Below are positions 10,687-21,052 of a stretch of 64,000 bases of DNA, in pieces. Within the stretch, counting starts at the first letter, position 1, and every line of letters starts with the position of its first letter. The notes under the pieces were generated by a model, which was not told where the DNA came from, made no database searches, and saw nothing but the letters and a program-made list of their open reading frames with translations. The DNA is from Piliocolobus tephrosceles (taxonomy: Eukaryota; Chordata; Mammalia; Primates; Cercopithecidae): contig NC_045436.1 in the NCBI RefSeq assembly GCF_002776525.5, forward strand, positions 159,817,783 to 159,881,782, given 5' to 3'. A program made the translations under genes and the position numbers.

Positions 10687-10929
10687 TTCTTTTTTTCTTT
10701 TTTTGAGACAGAGACTTGCTCTGTTGCCCAGGCTAGAGGTCAGTGGTGCCATCTCCCTGCCTCCCGGGTTCAAGCGACTCTTGTGCCTTAGCCTCCTGAG
10801 TAGCTGGAATTAAGGGACGCACCACCACACCTGGTTAGTTTTTTGTATTTTTAGTAGAGACGGGGTTTCACCATGTTGGCCAGGCTGGTCTTGAACTCCT
10901 GGCCTCAAGTGATCCGCCCGCCTTGGCCT
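10687..10929 (-). mobile_element. 5'-truncated Alu, antisense, with 12-bp duplication
   Basis: Poly(T) and right arm are followed by a left arm that stops at 'ccgccttggcct'. The 12-mer TGGAGTCAGGCT lies on both sides (10675-10686 and 10930-10941), a perfect target-site duplication. Confidence 0.95.
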
Positions 10930-11058
10930 TGGAGTCAGGCTATTCTGGCTCAAATCCTGGCTCTATCCTTTGTCAGCTGTGGACTTAGGTAAGTTATCCA
11001 GTCTCTCTGTGCCTCAGTTTCCTCAGCTGAAATGGGGCAATAACAGCTACCACCCTGT

Positions 11059-11413
11059 TATGGGCTGAATTCTATCTCCCGCCACCACTCCCAATTCGTA
11101 TGTTGAAGTCCTAACTCCCGGTACATCACGCTGTGACTGTATTTAAAGCGGGGAAGTTAAAAGAGGTCATTAGGGTGGGCCCTAATCCAGTATGACTGTT
11201 GTCTTTATAAGAAGAGGACATTAGGACGCTGACAGATTGGGAAGACCGTGTGAGGGTACAGGGAGAAGAGGGTCATCTACACTCCAAGGAGAGAGGCCTC
11301 AGGAGAAACCCACCCTGTTGACACCTTCAGATTGGGCTTCTAGAACTGTGAGAAAATAAATTTCTTTTGTGGAAGCCAGCCAGGCTGTGGTCCTTTGTGA
11401 CAGCAACCTCAGT
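11059..11413 (+). mobile_element. MLT1A-like MaLR LTR
   Basis: 'tgttatgggctgaattctat' start, 'gtgggccctaatccagtatg', 'gtctttataagaagaggaca', then 'cttctagaactgtgagaaaa' and an AATAAA. Solo LTR nested in a MIR. Confidence 0.88.
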
Positions 11414-11589
11414 GGACCACTCACCCCACTAGGTGGTTGTGAGTGTTAAATGAGAAGATGCATGTGAGCTGCTTGGAATAGGCCAGGTATACAGCAAGTG
11501 CCTAACACATAGCAGCCTCTCATCACAAGCGAGAGCCTGATTCTTGCAGGGATCAGCAGAGACATGCTGCTCTTAGTTCTATTCAGACC

Positions 11590-12060
11590 CAATGACACAT
11601 TCAATATTTACTGCAGGCCAGGTACGATGGCTCATGCCTGTAATCCTAGCACTTTAGGAGGTCAAGGGCAGGTGGATCACCTGAGATCAGGAGTTTGAGA
11701 CCCAGCTTGGCCAACATGGCAAAACCCTGTCTCTACTTAAAATACAAAATTAGCCAAGCGTGGTGGTATGTGCCTGTAATCCCAGCTAATCAGGAGGCTG
11801 AGGCAGGAGGATCGCTTGAACCCATGAGGCGGAGGCTGCAGTGAGCTGAGATTGTGCCACTGCACTCCGGCCTGGGAGACAGAGAGAGCAAAACTCTGTC
11901 TCACAAGAAAAAAAAAATTACTACATGTCCACTGTGCACCAGCATCGCCTGCGTGCTGGGTGTAACACAGCAAGGAGTAAAGCCAGCGTTTCCCCTGCCT
12001 TCCTGAAGCTTACAGTCTAACCTGCAGAAGGACAGAGGACAAGGGACTATGGAGTAAAGA
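11590..12060 (-). mobile_element. L2 fragment, antisense, split by an Alu
   Basis: 'cacattcaatatttactgca' (left) continues after the Alu as 'tgtccactgtgcaccagcat' and 'cctgaagcttacagtctaac', antisense L2 order. Confidence 0.65.
11616..11918 (+). mobile_element. Alu SINE
   Basis: 'ggccaggtacgatggctcat' through 'tctgtctcacaagaaaaaaa'. Flanks 'atttactgca' and 'aattactaca' suggest an imperfect duplication. Confidence 0.93.
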
Positions 12061-12274
12061 ATCCCCTACCACAGGAACCCGGAGTGAAAATAGAGCAAAT
12101 AGAGCAGGAGCTGTGTGCGAGAGAAACAGAGGGTCAGGCCAGGGCTGAGACGGTGCCCAGGAGACAGTGGAGGCACGTCAGGGAGAGAAAAAAGGTAGGC
12201 GGAAGCGGCAGCATTTAAAAGGCCTGAGCAGAGAAGGAGCCAGGTGTACTGGGAATCAAAATGCCTGCAGTCAT

Positions 12275-12503
12275 GTAAGGAGGCAGGATCTCCTCCTTCC
12301 TGCTCCTTTTCCAGCATGGTGTGTGCTAGCTTCCATTTTCCCCTTTCACCTTCCACCATGGGGTGGCCCTCACCAGATACAGGCTCCTCAAACTTGGCCT
12401 TCTCAGTGTCCAGAACCATGGGCCAAATAAATCTTTTTTTCAATGAATTACTCACACTGTGGTACTCTGTCGTAGCAGAAGAAAATGGACTAAGATACGC
12501 CCC
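12275..12503 (+). mobile_element. Partial MaLR LTR (3' part)
   Basis: Reads 'ttccaccatggggtggccct', 'accagatacaggctcctcaa', 'ccagaaccatgggccaaata' and ends 'gaaaatggactaagatac', the 3' half of an MST/MLT1-type LTR. Confidence 0.75.
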
Positions 12504-12599
12504 AGCTGTGCTGCAGTTTTCTTATCTATAAAATGGGGGTTGTGGTGGTAATAATAGTAGTCCTCATGGAGTCATCGTCAGGACGAAAAGAGTTTATGT

Positions 12600-12889
12600 A
12601 GGCCAGGCGCAGTGGCTCACACCTGTAATCCCAGCAGTTTGGGAAGCCGAGGCAGTTGGATCACTTGAGGTCAGGGGTTTGAGACCAGCCTGGCCAACAT
12701 GGTGAAACTCTGTCTCTATTAAAACTACAAAAATTAGCCGGGCAAGGTGGTGCACACCTATAATCCCAACTACTCGGGAGGCTGAGGCAGGAGAATCATT
12801 TGAACCCAGGAGGTGGAGGTTGCAGTGAGCCAAGATCGCACCACTGCACTCCAGCCAGAGCAACCGAGTGAGACTGTTTAAAAAAAAAA
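12600..12889 (+). mobile_element. AluS SINE (first of a tail-to-tail pair)
   Basis: 'ggccaggcgcagtggctcac' to the poly(A) ending near 12889, where it meets the poly(T) of an antisense Alu. Confidence 0.95.
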
Positions 12890-13186
12890 AATTTTTTTTT
12901 TTTTTTGAGTTGGAGTCTCACTGCCTCCCAGGCTGAAGTGCAGAGGCGCGATCTTGGCTTACTGCAAGCTCTGCTTCCCAGGTTCACACCATTCTCCTGC
13001 CTCAGCCTCCTGAGTAGCTGGAACTACAGGCACCCGCCACCATGCCCGGCTAATTTTTTGTATTTTTAGTAAAACGGGGTTTCACCATGTTAGCCAGGAT
13101 AGTCTCCATCTGCTGACCTCGTGATCCACCCACCTCGGCCTCCCAAAGTGCTGGGATTACAGGCATGAGCCATCGCACTCGGCGGA
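12890..13186 (-). mobile_element. AluY/S SINE, antisense (second of the pair)
   Basis: Poly(T), 'gagttggagtctcactgcct', ending 'gagccatcgcactcggcgg'. 'gtttatgta' lies both before the first Alu (12591-12599) and after the second (about 13200-13208), so the pair sits inside one target-site duplication. Confidence 0.93.
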
Positions 13187-13274
13187 AATTTTTTTTAAAG
13201 TTTATGTATGTAAAGTACTTAGTACAGTGTCCAGCACACATAAGGAACTCTGTTGTATTATTATTACTCCATAA

Positions 13275-13460
13275 CAATAACAGGCAGTATTTATTGAGCA
13301 CTTACTATGTGCCAGGTATCTAAAATCTTCACTTGAAATATCTCATTTAGTCTTTGTAACAGCCTTTTGGAATAGAAACTGTCATAAATTCCATCTTGCA
13401 GGTGAGGAACATTGTGTCCAAAATCACATAGCAAAGTATATAATGAAACAAGGACATTGC
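13275..13460 (-). mobile_element. MIR SINE, antisense
   Basis: 'gtatttattgagcacttact', 'atgtgccaggtatctaaaat', 'tctcatttagtctttgtaac': reverse-complement MIR. Confidence 0.85.
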
Positions 13461-14160
13461 GAAAGGCAGCCAGATGCCAGGAGTGGGCACCCAGTAGCAG
13501 AGGCAGATGCAGACCCAGCAGAGGACACCTCTGTTGGGATCTTCATGGAAGAAGTCTCAAAACTCCTGGCCAAATACTGCCATTTCCTCCGATATCCCAA
13601 GCCTGGCCCAAATGTGCAGGGGAGTCAAATCCTGCTCTTCCTCCAGCAGCCTGGGAGAATGAAAATTTTAGATTTCTAGCAAGTTCAAAGGCTCTGTGCC
13701 CTGCCTTGTGGATCACTGTTGAAGAGACCAACATGTGTTGTTCTTGCACGGCCAATGGGCCAAGCTCAGAGAAGCAGAACAGAAGGTATTTCTTCCTCAT
13801 GCTCACAAGAAGAGAAGCCAGTGCTTACAAGATTGCCCCGTGATAGTTTTGGTGATGTGCCATTTCTTTCGACTCAGAAGAGGACAGACAGTGGGTGCTG
13901 GCATGAAGCTGTAATGTCATCACAGGTGGCTCCTAATAATGCCACAAAAATAGCAGGCCTGGCAGAGGATGCAGTGATGCAAATCAGGGTGAATCGTGGC
14001 TATCAGAACCCATTCAACATCTGTCTTCCTGACAGTTCCTTCTGCTGGGCTCTCCAGGGCAATTCTGGTTGGTTCTGAATGTCAAGACCACTCCTGGGCA
14101 CTTCTGTGCAGAAGACCAATTTTGCCTCTGAGGCTTCTTCTCCACTTTCTTTGTGCTGTA
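13461..14160. other. Unique sequence
   Basis: No repeat recognised. Overlapping + frames of 143 and 119 codons (13412-14078) show no domain and no splice context I would trust, so I do not call a gene. Confidence 0.4.
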
Positions 14161-14164
14161 TCAT

Positions 14165-14640
14165 TTGGGATACTTTGGGTTGCAAGCAACAGAGATACTA
14201 AAAAAACAATGGCTTAAACAAGACAGCAGCTTATTTCTTCCTCACATGAAGGCCCAGAAGTCAGCATTCTGGGGTTAGTGGGGTGCTTGACTAAGCCCTT
14301 AGGAACCCAGCCTCCTTCACGTTCAGACTTCTACCTTCCCCAGATCCAGTACTGTCCCTGTGGGGAGACAGGGTTGCAGCTAGAGCACCAGACCTCATAC
14401 TCATGTTCCTAATAGGTGGGTGGGGGAGAAAGGCATGGAGAAGAAGGTGCTTATCAACCAACTTTGAAGGAAGGTCCCCAAAGGAGCCTAATGACAGTTT
14501 TGCCTACTTCCTATTGGCCAAAAGTTAATAAAGTTAACCATTTTGGCCACACTGCTGCAAAGCAAGCTGGGAAACGTAATCCTTATTTGGGATGGTCAGG
14601 GTCCAGCTAAAAATTGTGGGATCTATTTTTATGGAAAGAA
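14165..14640. repeat. Old unnamed interspersed repeat, copy 1
   Basis: 'gggttgcaagcaacagagat', 'gcttaaacaagacagcagct', then 'tacttcctattggccaaaag'. The same start (ttgcaagtgaca) and a later CCAAT-like block occur at 57150-57560, so both look like one old family I cannot name. Confidence 0.45.
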
Positions 14641-14814
14641 AGGGAAAATTGAAACATTTTCATTGGGCTTTCTAACAATTTGAACCACATCTCCTCACTA
14701 CCAAACTTTCCAACAGAAGAGAAATGAACATTTTCTGCAATGTGCTAGGCATCATAAACTTCCCCATAAGCTAAGTCACCCAGTCAATGAAGAAAAAGTA
14801 TAGAAGAGTAGGTA

Positions 14815-15290
14815 AGTGTACAGTCTCTAATCCTAATTTTATTCATTTACGAATGGTGATACCAAGTAACTAAACTTCAGTTTTCTAACAAAGAAAATGG
14901 TGAAGGCCGGGTGCAGTGGCTCACATCTGTAATCCCAGCACTTTGGGAGGCTGAGGTGGACAGCTCACCTGAGGTCGGGAATTCGAGATCAGCCTGACCA
15001 ACATGGAGAAACCCCATATCTACTAAGAATACAAAATTAGCCCGGCGTGGTGGCACATGCCTGTAATCCCAGCTACTTAGGAGGCTGAGGCAGGAGAATC
15101 ACTTGAACCTGGGAGGCAGAGGTTGCAGTGAGGCACGATCATGCCATTGCACTCCAGCCTGGGCAACAAGAGCGAAACTCTGTCTCAAAAAAAAAGGCGG
15201 GGGGATCATGATCATGATACTTGTGTCACAGAATTGTTATGAGGATTAAAGAGAGTTGATAAAGTTCCTGACATACAGTTTGTGTCTCTA
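14815..15290 (+). mobile_element. MIR SINE split by an Alu
   Basis: 'aaacttcagttttctaacaa' before the Alu, and 'agaattgttatgaggattaa' with 'agttcctgacatacag' after it. Confidence 0.75.
14906..15196 (+). mobile_element. AluS SINE
   Basis: 'ggccgggtgcagtggctcac' to a short poly(A) of nine, followed by 'ggcggggggatcatgatcatg'-type sequence. Confidence 0.95.
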
Positions 15291-15425
15291 GCTTTGCCAA
15301 GTTATTTAGTGTCTCTGAGCCTTAGTTTCCTCATTGATAAAATAAAGATCTGCTTTATAAGTTTGTGATGAGGATTAGATGAGCTAATGGATATAAAGTG
15401 TTTGGCACAAGGTTTAGCTTTTACA
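15291..15425 (+). mobile_element. MIR SINE
   Basis: 'gagccttagtttcctcattg', 'gtttgtgatgaggattagat', 'aaagtgtttggcacaagg'. Confidence 0.75.
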
Positions 15426-15432
15426 AAAACAT

Positions 15433-15735
15433 AGCCAGGCATGGTGGCTTATGCCTGTAATCTCAGCTACTTGGGAGGCTGGGGCAGGAGGATCAATTGA
15501 GGCCAGGAGTTTGAGACCAACCTGGGCAGCATAGCATGACCCTGTTTCTAAAATTTTGCTTTGTTTTGTTTTAATTAGCCAGGCATAGTGGTATGTGATT
15601 GTAGTCTTAGTTGCTTCAGAGGCTGAGGCAGGAGGATCGCTTGAACCCAGGAGTTTGAGGCTGAAGTGAGCTGTGACTGCACTCTAGCCTGGGCAATGGA
15701 GTGAAACCACATCTCTAAAAAAAATTTTTTTAAAT
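15433..15735 (+). mobile_element. AluJ SINE
   Basis: Old Alu, 'agccaggcatggtggcttat', with a long T-rich linker ('ttttgctttgttttgtttta') and 'gctgaagtgagctgtgactg' in the right arm. Confidence 0.92.
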
Positions 15736-16251
15736 GAAAACACAACGACTGGGGCTTCTATTATTTAGGACTCCCTAAATTCCTGCAGGAGATAAAATAT
15801 TTCCACAAAGCTAAAAACATGTCTTTTATAAAATATAGAATGAACACGTATCAAAGTCTTACTATTCAACTCATTGAATAATAAGGGAACCAATAAGACA
15901 GCAAAGCCGATTTCAATAATATTTGAGGTATTGATAGGTAAGAGAAAAAAAAGACAGAGGCTGTTCGAATGAGATTGGTAGTTAGATACAAAAATGGTTA
16001 ATGGTCTACATGGCAATAAAACCATAGCTTATCTTTTCTACCAGGAAGAAATTATTTCCATCTCGGCAGAATGAAAGTCTGTATATTAATTACATGTGAT
16101 ATTCAGTGTCTGGGCTGTATTCAATAGTAAATAGCAAAGTCAAACATAGATAAGTTCTCCTAGAGAATTAAATGATCCTTGGTGAAACTGGATGCGTCAG
16201 CATGACACTGAAAGGACAATGCGGAAGACTGCATTCAAACATGGCATAAAA
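15736..16251. other. AT-rich unique sequence
   Basis: No gene or known repeat recognised. Confidence 0.4.
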
Positions 16252-16375
16252 GCCTGGCAAGGTGCCACATGCCTGTAGTCTCAGCTACGCTGGAGGCTGA
16301 GACTAGAGGATCACTTGAGCCCAGGAATTTGAGTCCAGCCTGGGCAACATAGTGAGACTCTACCTTAAAACAAAC
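16252..16375 (+). mobile_element. FLAM (free left Alu monomer)
   Basis: A single Alu arm, 'gcctggcaaggtgccacatg' to 'gtgagactctaccttaaaac', with no right arm. Confidence 0.85.
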
Positions 16376-16778
16376 AAGCCAACATCACATGAAAAGCTCA
16401 TAAATATACACAATTATAATTTGTCAATTAAAAGTAAAGTTTTTTAAAGGCGTGTAGTCTTTTTTCTTGCTCTATTTCCAAGTTTGAAAATTTTTCCTTA
16501 ACAGAAGTAATTCTCAGTTTTTGAAGAGGCATTTGCTGATTTCTTAATGGTGACCTGGAGGAGAATAAGGAAGGGTTCGTAACCTCAGGGTATCACTGTC
16601 TGTCTGGGGTATGTGTGTGGGCAGGGGTGGATGCGGTAGGAAAAAGCAAGAGTGACTTGACAAGTAAATACAGTGTCCCTTGGTGCAAAGGAATGATTGT
16701 TCCTGTACCCCCATATACTGATATTTGTGCATAACAAAGTCACATTGTAGCCCCTTCAGAATCCATGTATACAAGAGA
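16376..16778. other. Unique sequence
   Basis: No gene or repeat recognised. Confidence 0.4.
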
Positions 16779-17256
16779 AGTTGGCCCTCTGCATCTGCAG
16801 GTTTCCAATCCAGAAAATACTATATTTTCTTTTTCTTTCTTATTTTTTAAAATTATTGTTTTTTTTTTTTTTTTTTGAGACAGATTCTCACTCTGTCCCC
16901 CAGGCTGGAGTGCAATGGCGCGATCTCGGCTCACTGCAACCTCCACCTCCTGGGTTCAAGTGATTCTCCTGCCTCAGCCTCTAGAGTAGCTGGGACCACA
17001 GGTGCCCACAACCACATCCAGCTAATTTTTGTATTTTTAGTAGAGACAGGGTTTTGACATATTGGCCAGGCTGGTCTCGAACTCCTGACCTCAGGTGATC
17101 CACCGCCTTGGTCTCTCAAAGCGCGGGGATTACAGGAGTGAGCCATCGTGCCCGGCCAGAATACTGTATTTTTGATCTGCGTTTGGTTGAAAGAAAAACT
17201 CCGGGGATAAGTGGCCCTGTGCAGTTAAACGCATGTTGTTTGAAGGTCAACTGTAA
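16779..17256. mobile_element. Tigger-type DNA transposon remnant split by an Alu
   Basis: The left end 'gttggccctctgcatctgca' and the right end 'catgttgtttgaaggtcaac' resemble Tigger-derived (MER2/MER8-like) termini. The Alu lies between. The exact subfamily is uncertain. Confidence 0.6.
16858..17157 (-). mobile_element. AluS/Y SINE, antisense
   Basis: Poly(T) followed by 'gagacagattctcactctgt', ending 'gagccatcgtgcccggcc'. 'ccagaaaatactatat' before and 'ccagaatactgtat' after look like a duplicated target. Confidence 0.95.
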
Positions 17257-18620
17257 CTGACTTTACTATGTGAACTGGATGATGGCTATCCAGCCCTGGG
17301 AAGACGTCCAGGGAAGTGGAAAGATGAGGAGGTAGGTGAGGAAAGGGGAGGGACCTTAAAGACCAAGAGGTCGCTGAGAAATGGCACAGAGAGAGGGTGA
17401 GGTTTGGCATAGCCTGGAAGCCGCAGGCAGCTCCTCTGGCCACAGCAGCTTTCTCATGTTTTTACAGATGAGAGGTTAATTAACTTGCTCTAAGTCCCCG
17501 GGTAGTGAGTGGAAGGACTGAGATGGTAAAAAATCCATTCTCTTTCCCCACGTCACCTTTCCTCTCCTTGCTTTTTAAAATCTGCCTTCCAGGGACAAAA
17601 GGTCTGCGCTCAGTCATTTGCACTTCAGTATTCATTTAAACCAGTACTTTGCTTCTCCTGGGGCATTCTGAATTTTCAGCCTTGTCTTTCTGAGCTGGAA
17701 CGAAAGGTGTTGACCAGTGTTAAAGGAGATTCTCAGCAGGAGGAGAGGTGCTGGGGGGGGCGGGGAGCTTCCTCCCCGTCCCTGAAACCCCAGCACCTCC
17801 AGAAGACAGGCTGAAGCTGTTTAGCAACCAACAATCAGAGAGAGACAGGAGCAGGTAGAGGCCCTGCCTGCTTTATCACCCAGATGTCGCCTCCTCTTAC
17901 AAGCCAGTTAGGTTTAATGAGACAATGTAGGCCTCCAGGCCCAAAGATGGAGGTAACAGGATCCTCTGAAATATTCAGACTTATCAAATTGGATGTGATT
18001 TAATTGCCTGAGTAGTTATGATAGACTAGCCCCGGCCTGAGTGGAGCCTGAGATCATTGGTGACAGGAGGTAGGGAGGCGCGGGGAGGGGAGCTGGGGAA
18101 GACAGATTAAACTCAGTAGCTCTCATCATTCCATACTTTAAAATTCTTTATCAGTGAAGTCTCTGATGCATACGGCTGGGAAGAAAATATGTTTCATTTC
18201 GCCCAGCATCTAAGTAACTCACAGTCAGAGGCCACCAGTCCACTTCTCTCCCATGATGCCAGCCTTGTTCAAGTCCAGCAGGCTCCTGACATTTCAGTGA
18301 GTCGTGCCATTGCCTCCTCCCCACCGCCCTTCATGTCGCCTGCTCACAGCCCATCCTTGTAGGTTACAGGGCTCCTCTTCCTTCGCCCAGTCTTCTACAG
18401 TCCCCCAGCTCAGGTCCAACCACAGCTTTCCTGGACTTCTTGGGTACCAGAGGAGGGGACAGCGCGGTGTCTGTCTCCCCATCCAGCCCTCTCCTCTTCC
18501 ATTCATGTAATAGATATGTATCTTGAGTACCCTCCGTTTCCTGTTCTCAAGGAACTTCCATTCTAGCGGAAAAGCTGTTCCTCCTCCACTCCAGTCATGT
18601 AATGGAGAAGGAGCTACCAC
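17257..18620. other. Repeat-poor block
   Basis: No interspersed repeat recognised. It includes a G-rich patch at 17750-17766 and a balanced-composition segment at 17880-18250 that could be conserved noncoding DNA. No convincing exon. Confidence 0.4.
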
Positions 18621-18624
18621 TTTA

Positions 18625-18985
18625 CATGAAGCTATTCACTTACTCAGTCAAGAAGTACTGCCGAGAGCCTGCTACACGGCAGGCACTGGTGGAGGCACTG
18701 GGAGCGCAACAGAAAGAAAACAGACAAAGCTCTTGCTCCCTTGGAAATTTACCTTCTAAAGGGGTTAAGGTAGACTATAAACAAATAAATCTAAGGTGTC
18801 AGATAGTCAGAATTTCAGGGAAGGACATAAAAGGGATGGTAGGGTGGGTGCCACTGGTGTCGTTACAGCGGCCAGGGAAGCCTGCTCTAATGCGGTGGCA
18901 TTTGGGCAGACCTGAAGGAGGTGGAAGCCAGGTGGATGGGCAGTTTACAGATAGAGGGCTTCCGAAGGCCAGCACAAGCCTTGGT
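18625..18985 (-). mobile_element. L2 LINE fragment, antisense
   Basis: 'ctattcacttactcagtcaa', 'tacacggcaggcactggtgg', 'tagactataaacaaataaat', 'gcagacctgaaggaggtgga': colinear with reverse-complement L2. Confidence 0.8.
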
Positions 18986-18989
18986 ATTG

Positions 18990-19090
18990 ATCCTCACGGC
19001 TGTTCTTTGAGATGGGTGGGGCAGCTTCCATGGATAAAGAAACTCAGCTTCAGATAAATGACCTGAAATGATCCATCGGAAGCCACGGCA
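18990..19090 (-). mobile_element. MIR fragment, antisense
   Basis: 'attgatcctcacggctgttc' and 'ggataaagaaactcagcttc' match antisense MIR. Confidence 0.55.
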
Positions 19091-19239
19091 TCCAGCATGG
19101 AGCCCACAGCTTCCCTTTGTAGAACTGCCCAGTTGTTGCAGAGTGCTTTGGTTTCAAGGGGTCCAAAGCTCTTGATGACCTAAGAGCTTCAACTTCTTCT
19201 TCCCTCTCCTCCCCACAGGCTGCACAATGTCCTGGTGAA

Positions 19240-19480
19240 TCGCCTGTGACTTCAGAGCTATGCCACCTGGGTGTGAAGCTCAGGTCTGCTCTTGGTAGCT
19301 TGGTCAGTGTGCAGTACAGTGTGATTTTGGGCAAGCTGCTTAACTTCCATGGCCCTCTGTTTCCTCATCTATAGAATGGGGATATTCACAGAACCTACTT
19401 GTAGGGCCGTGGTGAGGATGAAATGATGAACGGTGCTGGCACACAGGAAATGCTATATAAGTGTCCCTAGCAATACACAC
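19240..19480 (+). mobile_element. MIR SINE
   Basis: 'ttttgggcaagctgcttaac', 'ctctgtttcctcatctatag', 'gtggtgaggatgaaatgatg' and 'ggaaatgctatataagtg' give a nearly complete sense MIR. Confidence 0.85.
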
Positions 19481-19590
19481 ACCGCACATCCTCAGTCACT
19501 GTCTGTGTTCACTGAGGTATGGGCCATGTGTGGGTGGAATTGTGTTCCCTAAAAAGATATGTTGATGTGCTAACTTGAGGTCCCTGTGAA

Positions 19591-20067
19591 TGCAGGAAAC
19601 CAAAATATGTCTTCTCAAAATAGTGAGGATTGTTAAAACAGGGGAACTGTGCCTCGGCCTCTACTTGCCTGGTGACGGACACAGAACCTTCCTTACTTAA
19701 GACACATCACTTGCTTATCAGCCCAGAGAAAGCACCCGCAGGCACCAGGAAAATCTAGGAACAGATTTTACTCTCTTCCCACATTTCCCACTGTTCTCAC
19801 ATTTTTCCCACACTGAAACTGCTCTCTCCTTTGTCTTGTCACTAGATAGGATTTATGGCTCTTTGTTAAAATATTATTTAGGCAAGGTTTCTACGCCACT
19901 AGCTTGAGAGAGAAATACTTTTGAACTGAGGCCTCTCCCACATGATAGAGCACGCATTAATACATTTCTGCGTGTTTCTCTTTTGCTAATCTGACTTTTG
20001 TTTTCCAGAGAGTGTCTCAAGTTAAGAACATAAAAGGGAGGGAAGAAATTATAGTTTCTCCCCTACA
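19591..20067 (+). mobile_element. ERV1-type solo LTR nested in MLT1
   Basis: 477 bp, with TG start ('tgcaggaaaccaaaatatgt') and CA end ('atagtttctcccctaca'). It is flanked by TGAA on both sides (19587-19590 and 20068-20071), a 4-bp duplication typical of gammaretrovirus-like (ERV1) LTRs. Removing it rejoins the MLT1. I do not recognise the family. Confidence 0.72.
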
Positions 20068-20183
20068 TGAACTTATTTGGAGATAGGGTCTTTGCAGATG
20101 TAATCAAGTTAAGACGAAGTCATGTTTGATTAGGATAGGCCCTAATTAAATTTGGTTGCTGTCCTTATAAAATGAGAAGAAGA

Positions 20184-20491
20184 GGCCGGGCGCGGTGGCT
20201 CAAGCCTGTAATCCCAGCACTTTGGGAGGCCGAGGCGGGTGGATCACGAGGTCAGGAGATCGAGACCATCCTGGCTAACATGGTGAAACCCCGTCTCTAC
20301 TAAAAATACAAAAAACTAGCCGGGCGTGGTGGCGGGCCCCTGTAGTCCCAGCTACTCGGAGGCTGAGGCGGGAGAATGGCGTGAACCCGGGAGGCGGAGC
20401 TTGCAGTGAAGTGAGCCGAGATCATGCCACTGCACTCCAGCCTGGGCGACACAGCAAGACTCCGTCTCAAAAAAAAAAAAAAAAAAAAAAA
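20184..20491 (+). mobile_element. AluY with Old World monkey-type changes
   Basis: 'ggctcaagcctgtaatccc' and 'aaaactagccgggcgtgg', with a pure A tail of about 27. The flanks share 'aaaatgagaaga' as a target-site duplication. A small duplication 'gtgaagtgagccgag' lies in the right arm. Confidence 0.95.
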
Positions 20492-20505
20492 AAAATGAGA
20501 AGAGA

Positions 20506-20783
20506 CCATGTGCGATGGCTGACACCTATAATCCAGAACTTTGGGATGCCAAGGTGGGAGGATTGTTTGAGGCCAGGAGTTTGAGACTAGCCTGAGCAAC
20601 ACAGCAAGACTCCATCTCTAAAAAATTAAAAATTAGCTAGGCGTGGTGGCATGCACCTGTAGCCCCAGCTACTTGGTGGGCTGAGGCAGGAGGATCACTT
20701 GAGTCCAGGAGTTCAAGGCTGCAGTGAGCTATGATGGCACCATGGCAACCTGGGTGACAGAGCGAGACCCTGTCTCTTAAAGA
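20506..20783 (+). mobile_element. AluJ SINE
   Basis: Diverged Alu, 'gtgcgatggctgacacctat' to 'gcgagaccctgtctcttaaa'. It is older than the AluY beside it. Confidence 0.9.
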
Positions 20784-21052
20784 GGAAAAAAAGAGGAGAA
20801 AAAACCAGAGACATAGAAAGAAGGCCTTGGGATGATAAATGCAGAAATTGGAGCCATGTATCCATAAGCCAAGGAACCACCAGGATTGTTGGGAACCCCA
20901 GAAGCTAAGAAGAGGGCACGAAACAGGTTCTACCCTAGGGCCTTCAGAGGGAGCACAGCCCTGCAGAGAGCTTGAGTTTGGACCTCTGGCCTCCAGAACT
21001 GTGAGAGAATAACTTTCTGTTGTTACAGCAGCCCTAGGGCACTAGTACAGGT

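Larger units (their letters stand above)
10640..11520 (+). mobile_element. MIR SINE split by a truncated Alu and an MLT1
   Basis: MIR pieces lie at about 10640-10686, 10930-11058 ('ctggctcaaatcctggctct', 'cctcagtttcctcagctgaa') and 11415-11520 ('gtggttgtgagtgttaaatg', 'agcaagtgcctaacacatag'). The pieces are colinear, so both insertions entered one MIR. Confidence 0.8.
12505..13265 (+). mobile_element. MIR SINE split by an Alu pair
   Basis: 'gcagttttcttatctataaa' and 'atgggggttgtggtggtaat' precede the Alus. 'tgtaaagtacttagtacagt' and 'gtccagcacacataaggaac' follow. All are MIR sense blocks. Confidence 0.75.
19531..21052 (+). mobile_element. MLT1-type LTR holding three later insertions
   Basis: Pieces: 19531-19590 ('gggtggaattgtgttcccta'), 20068-20183 ('acttatttggagatagggtc', 'ttaggataggccctaattaa'), and about 20790-21052 ('gccttcagagggagcacagc', 'ctggcctccagaactgtgag', 'cagccctagggcactagtac'). 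A solo LTR, an AluY and an AluJ interrupt it. Confidence 0.88.

Noticed and set aside
18602..19057. 151-codon + frame
   Set aside because: Lies mostly in antisense L2, so a coding role is unlikely.
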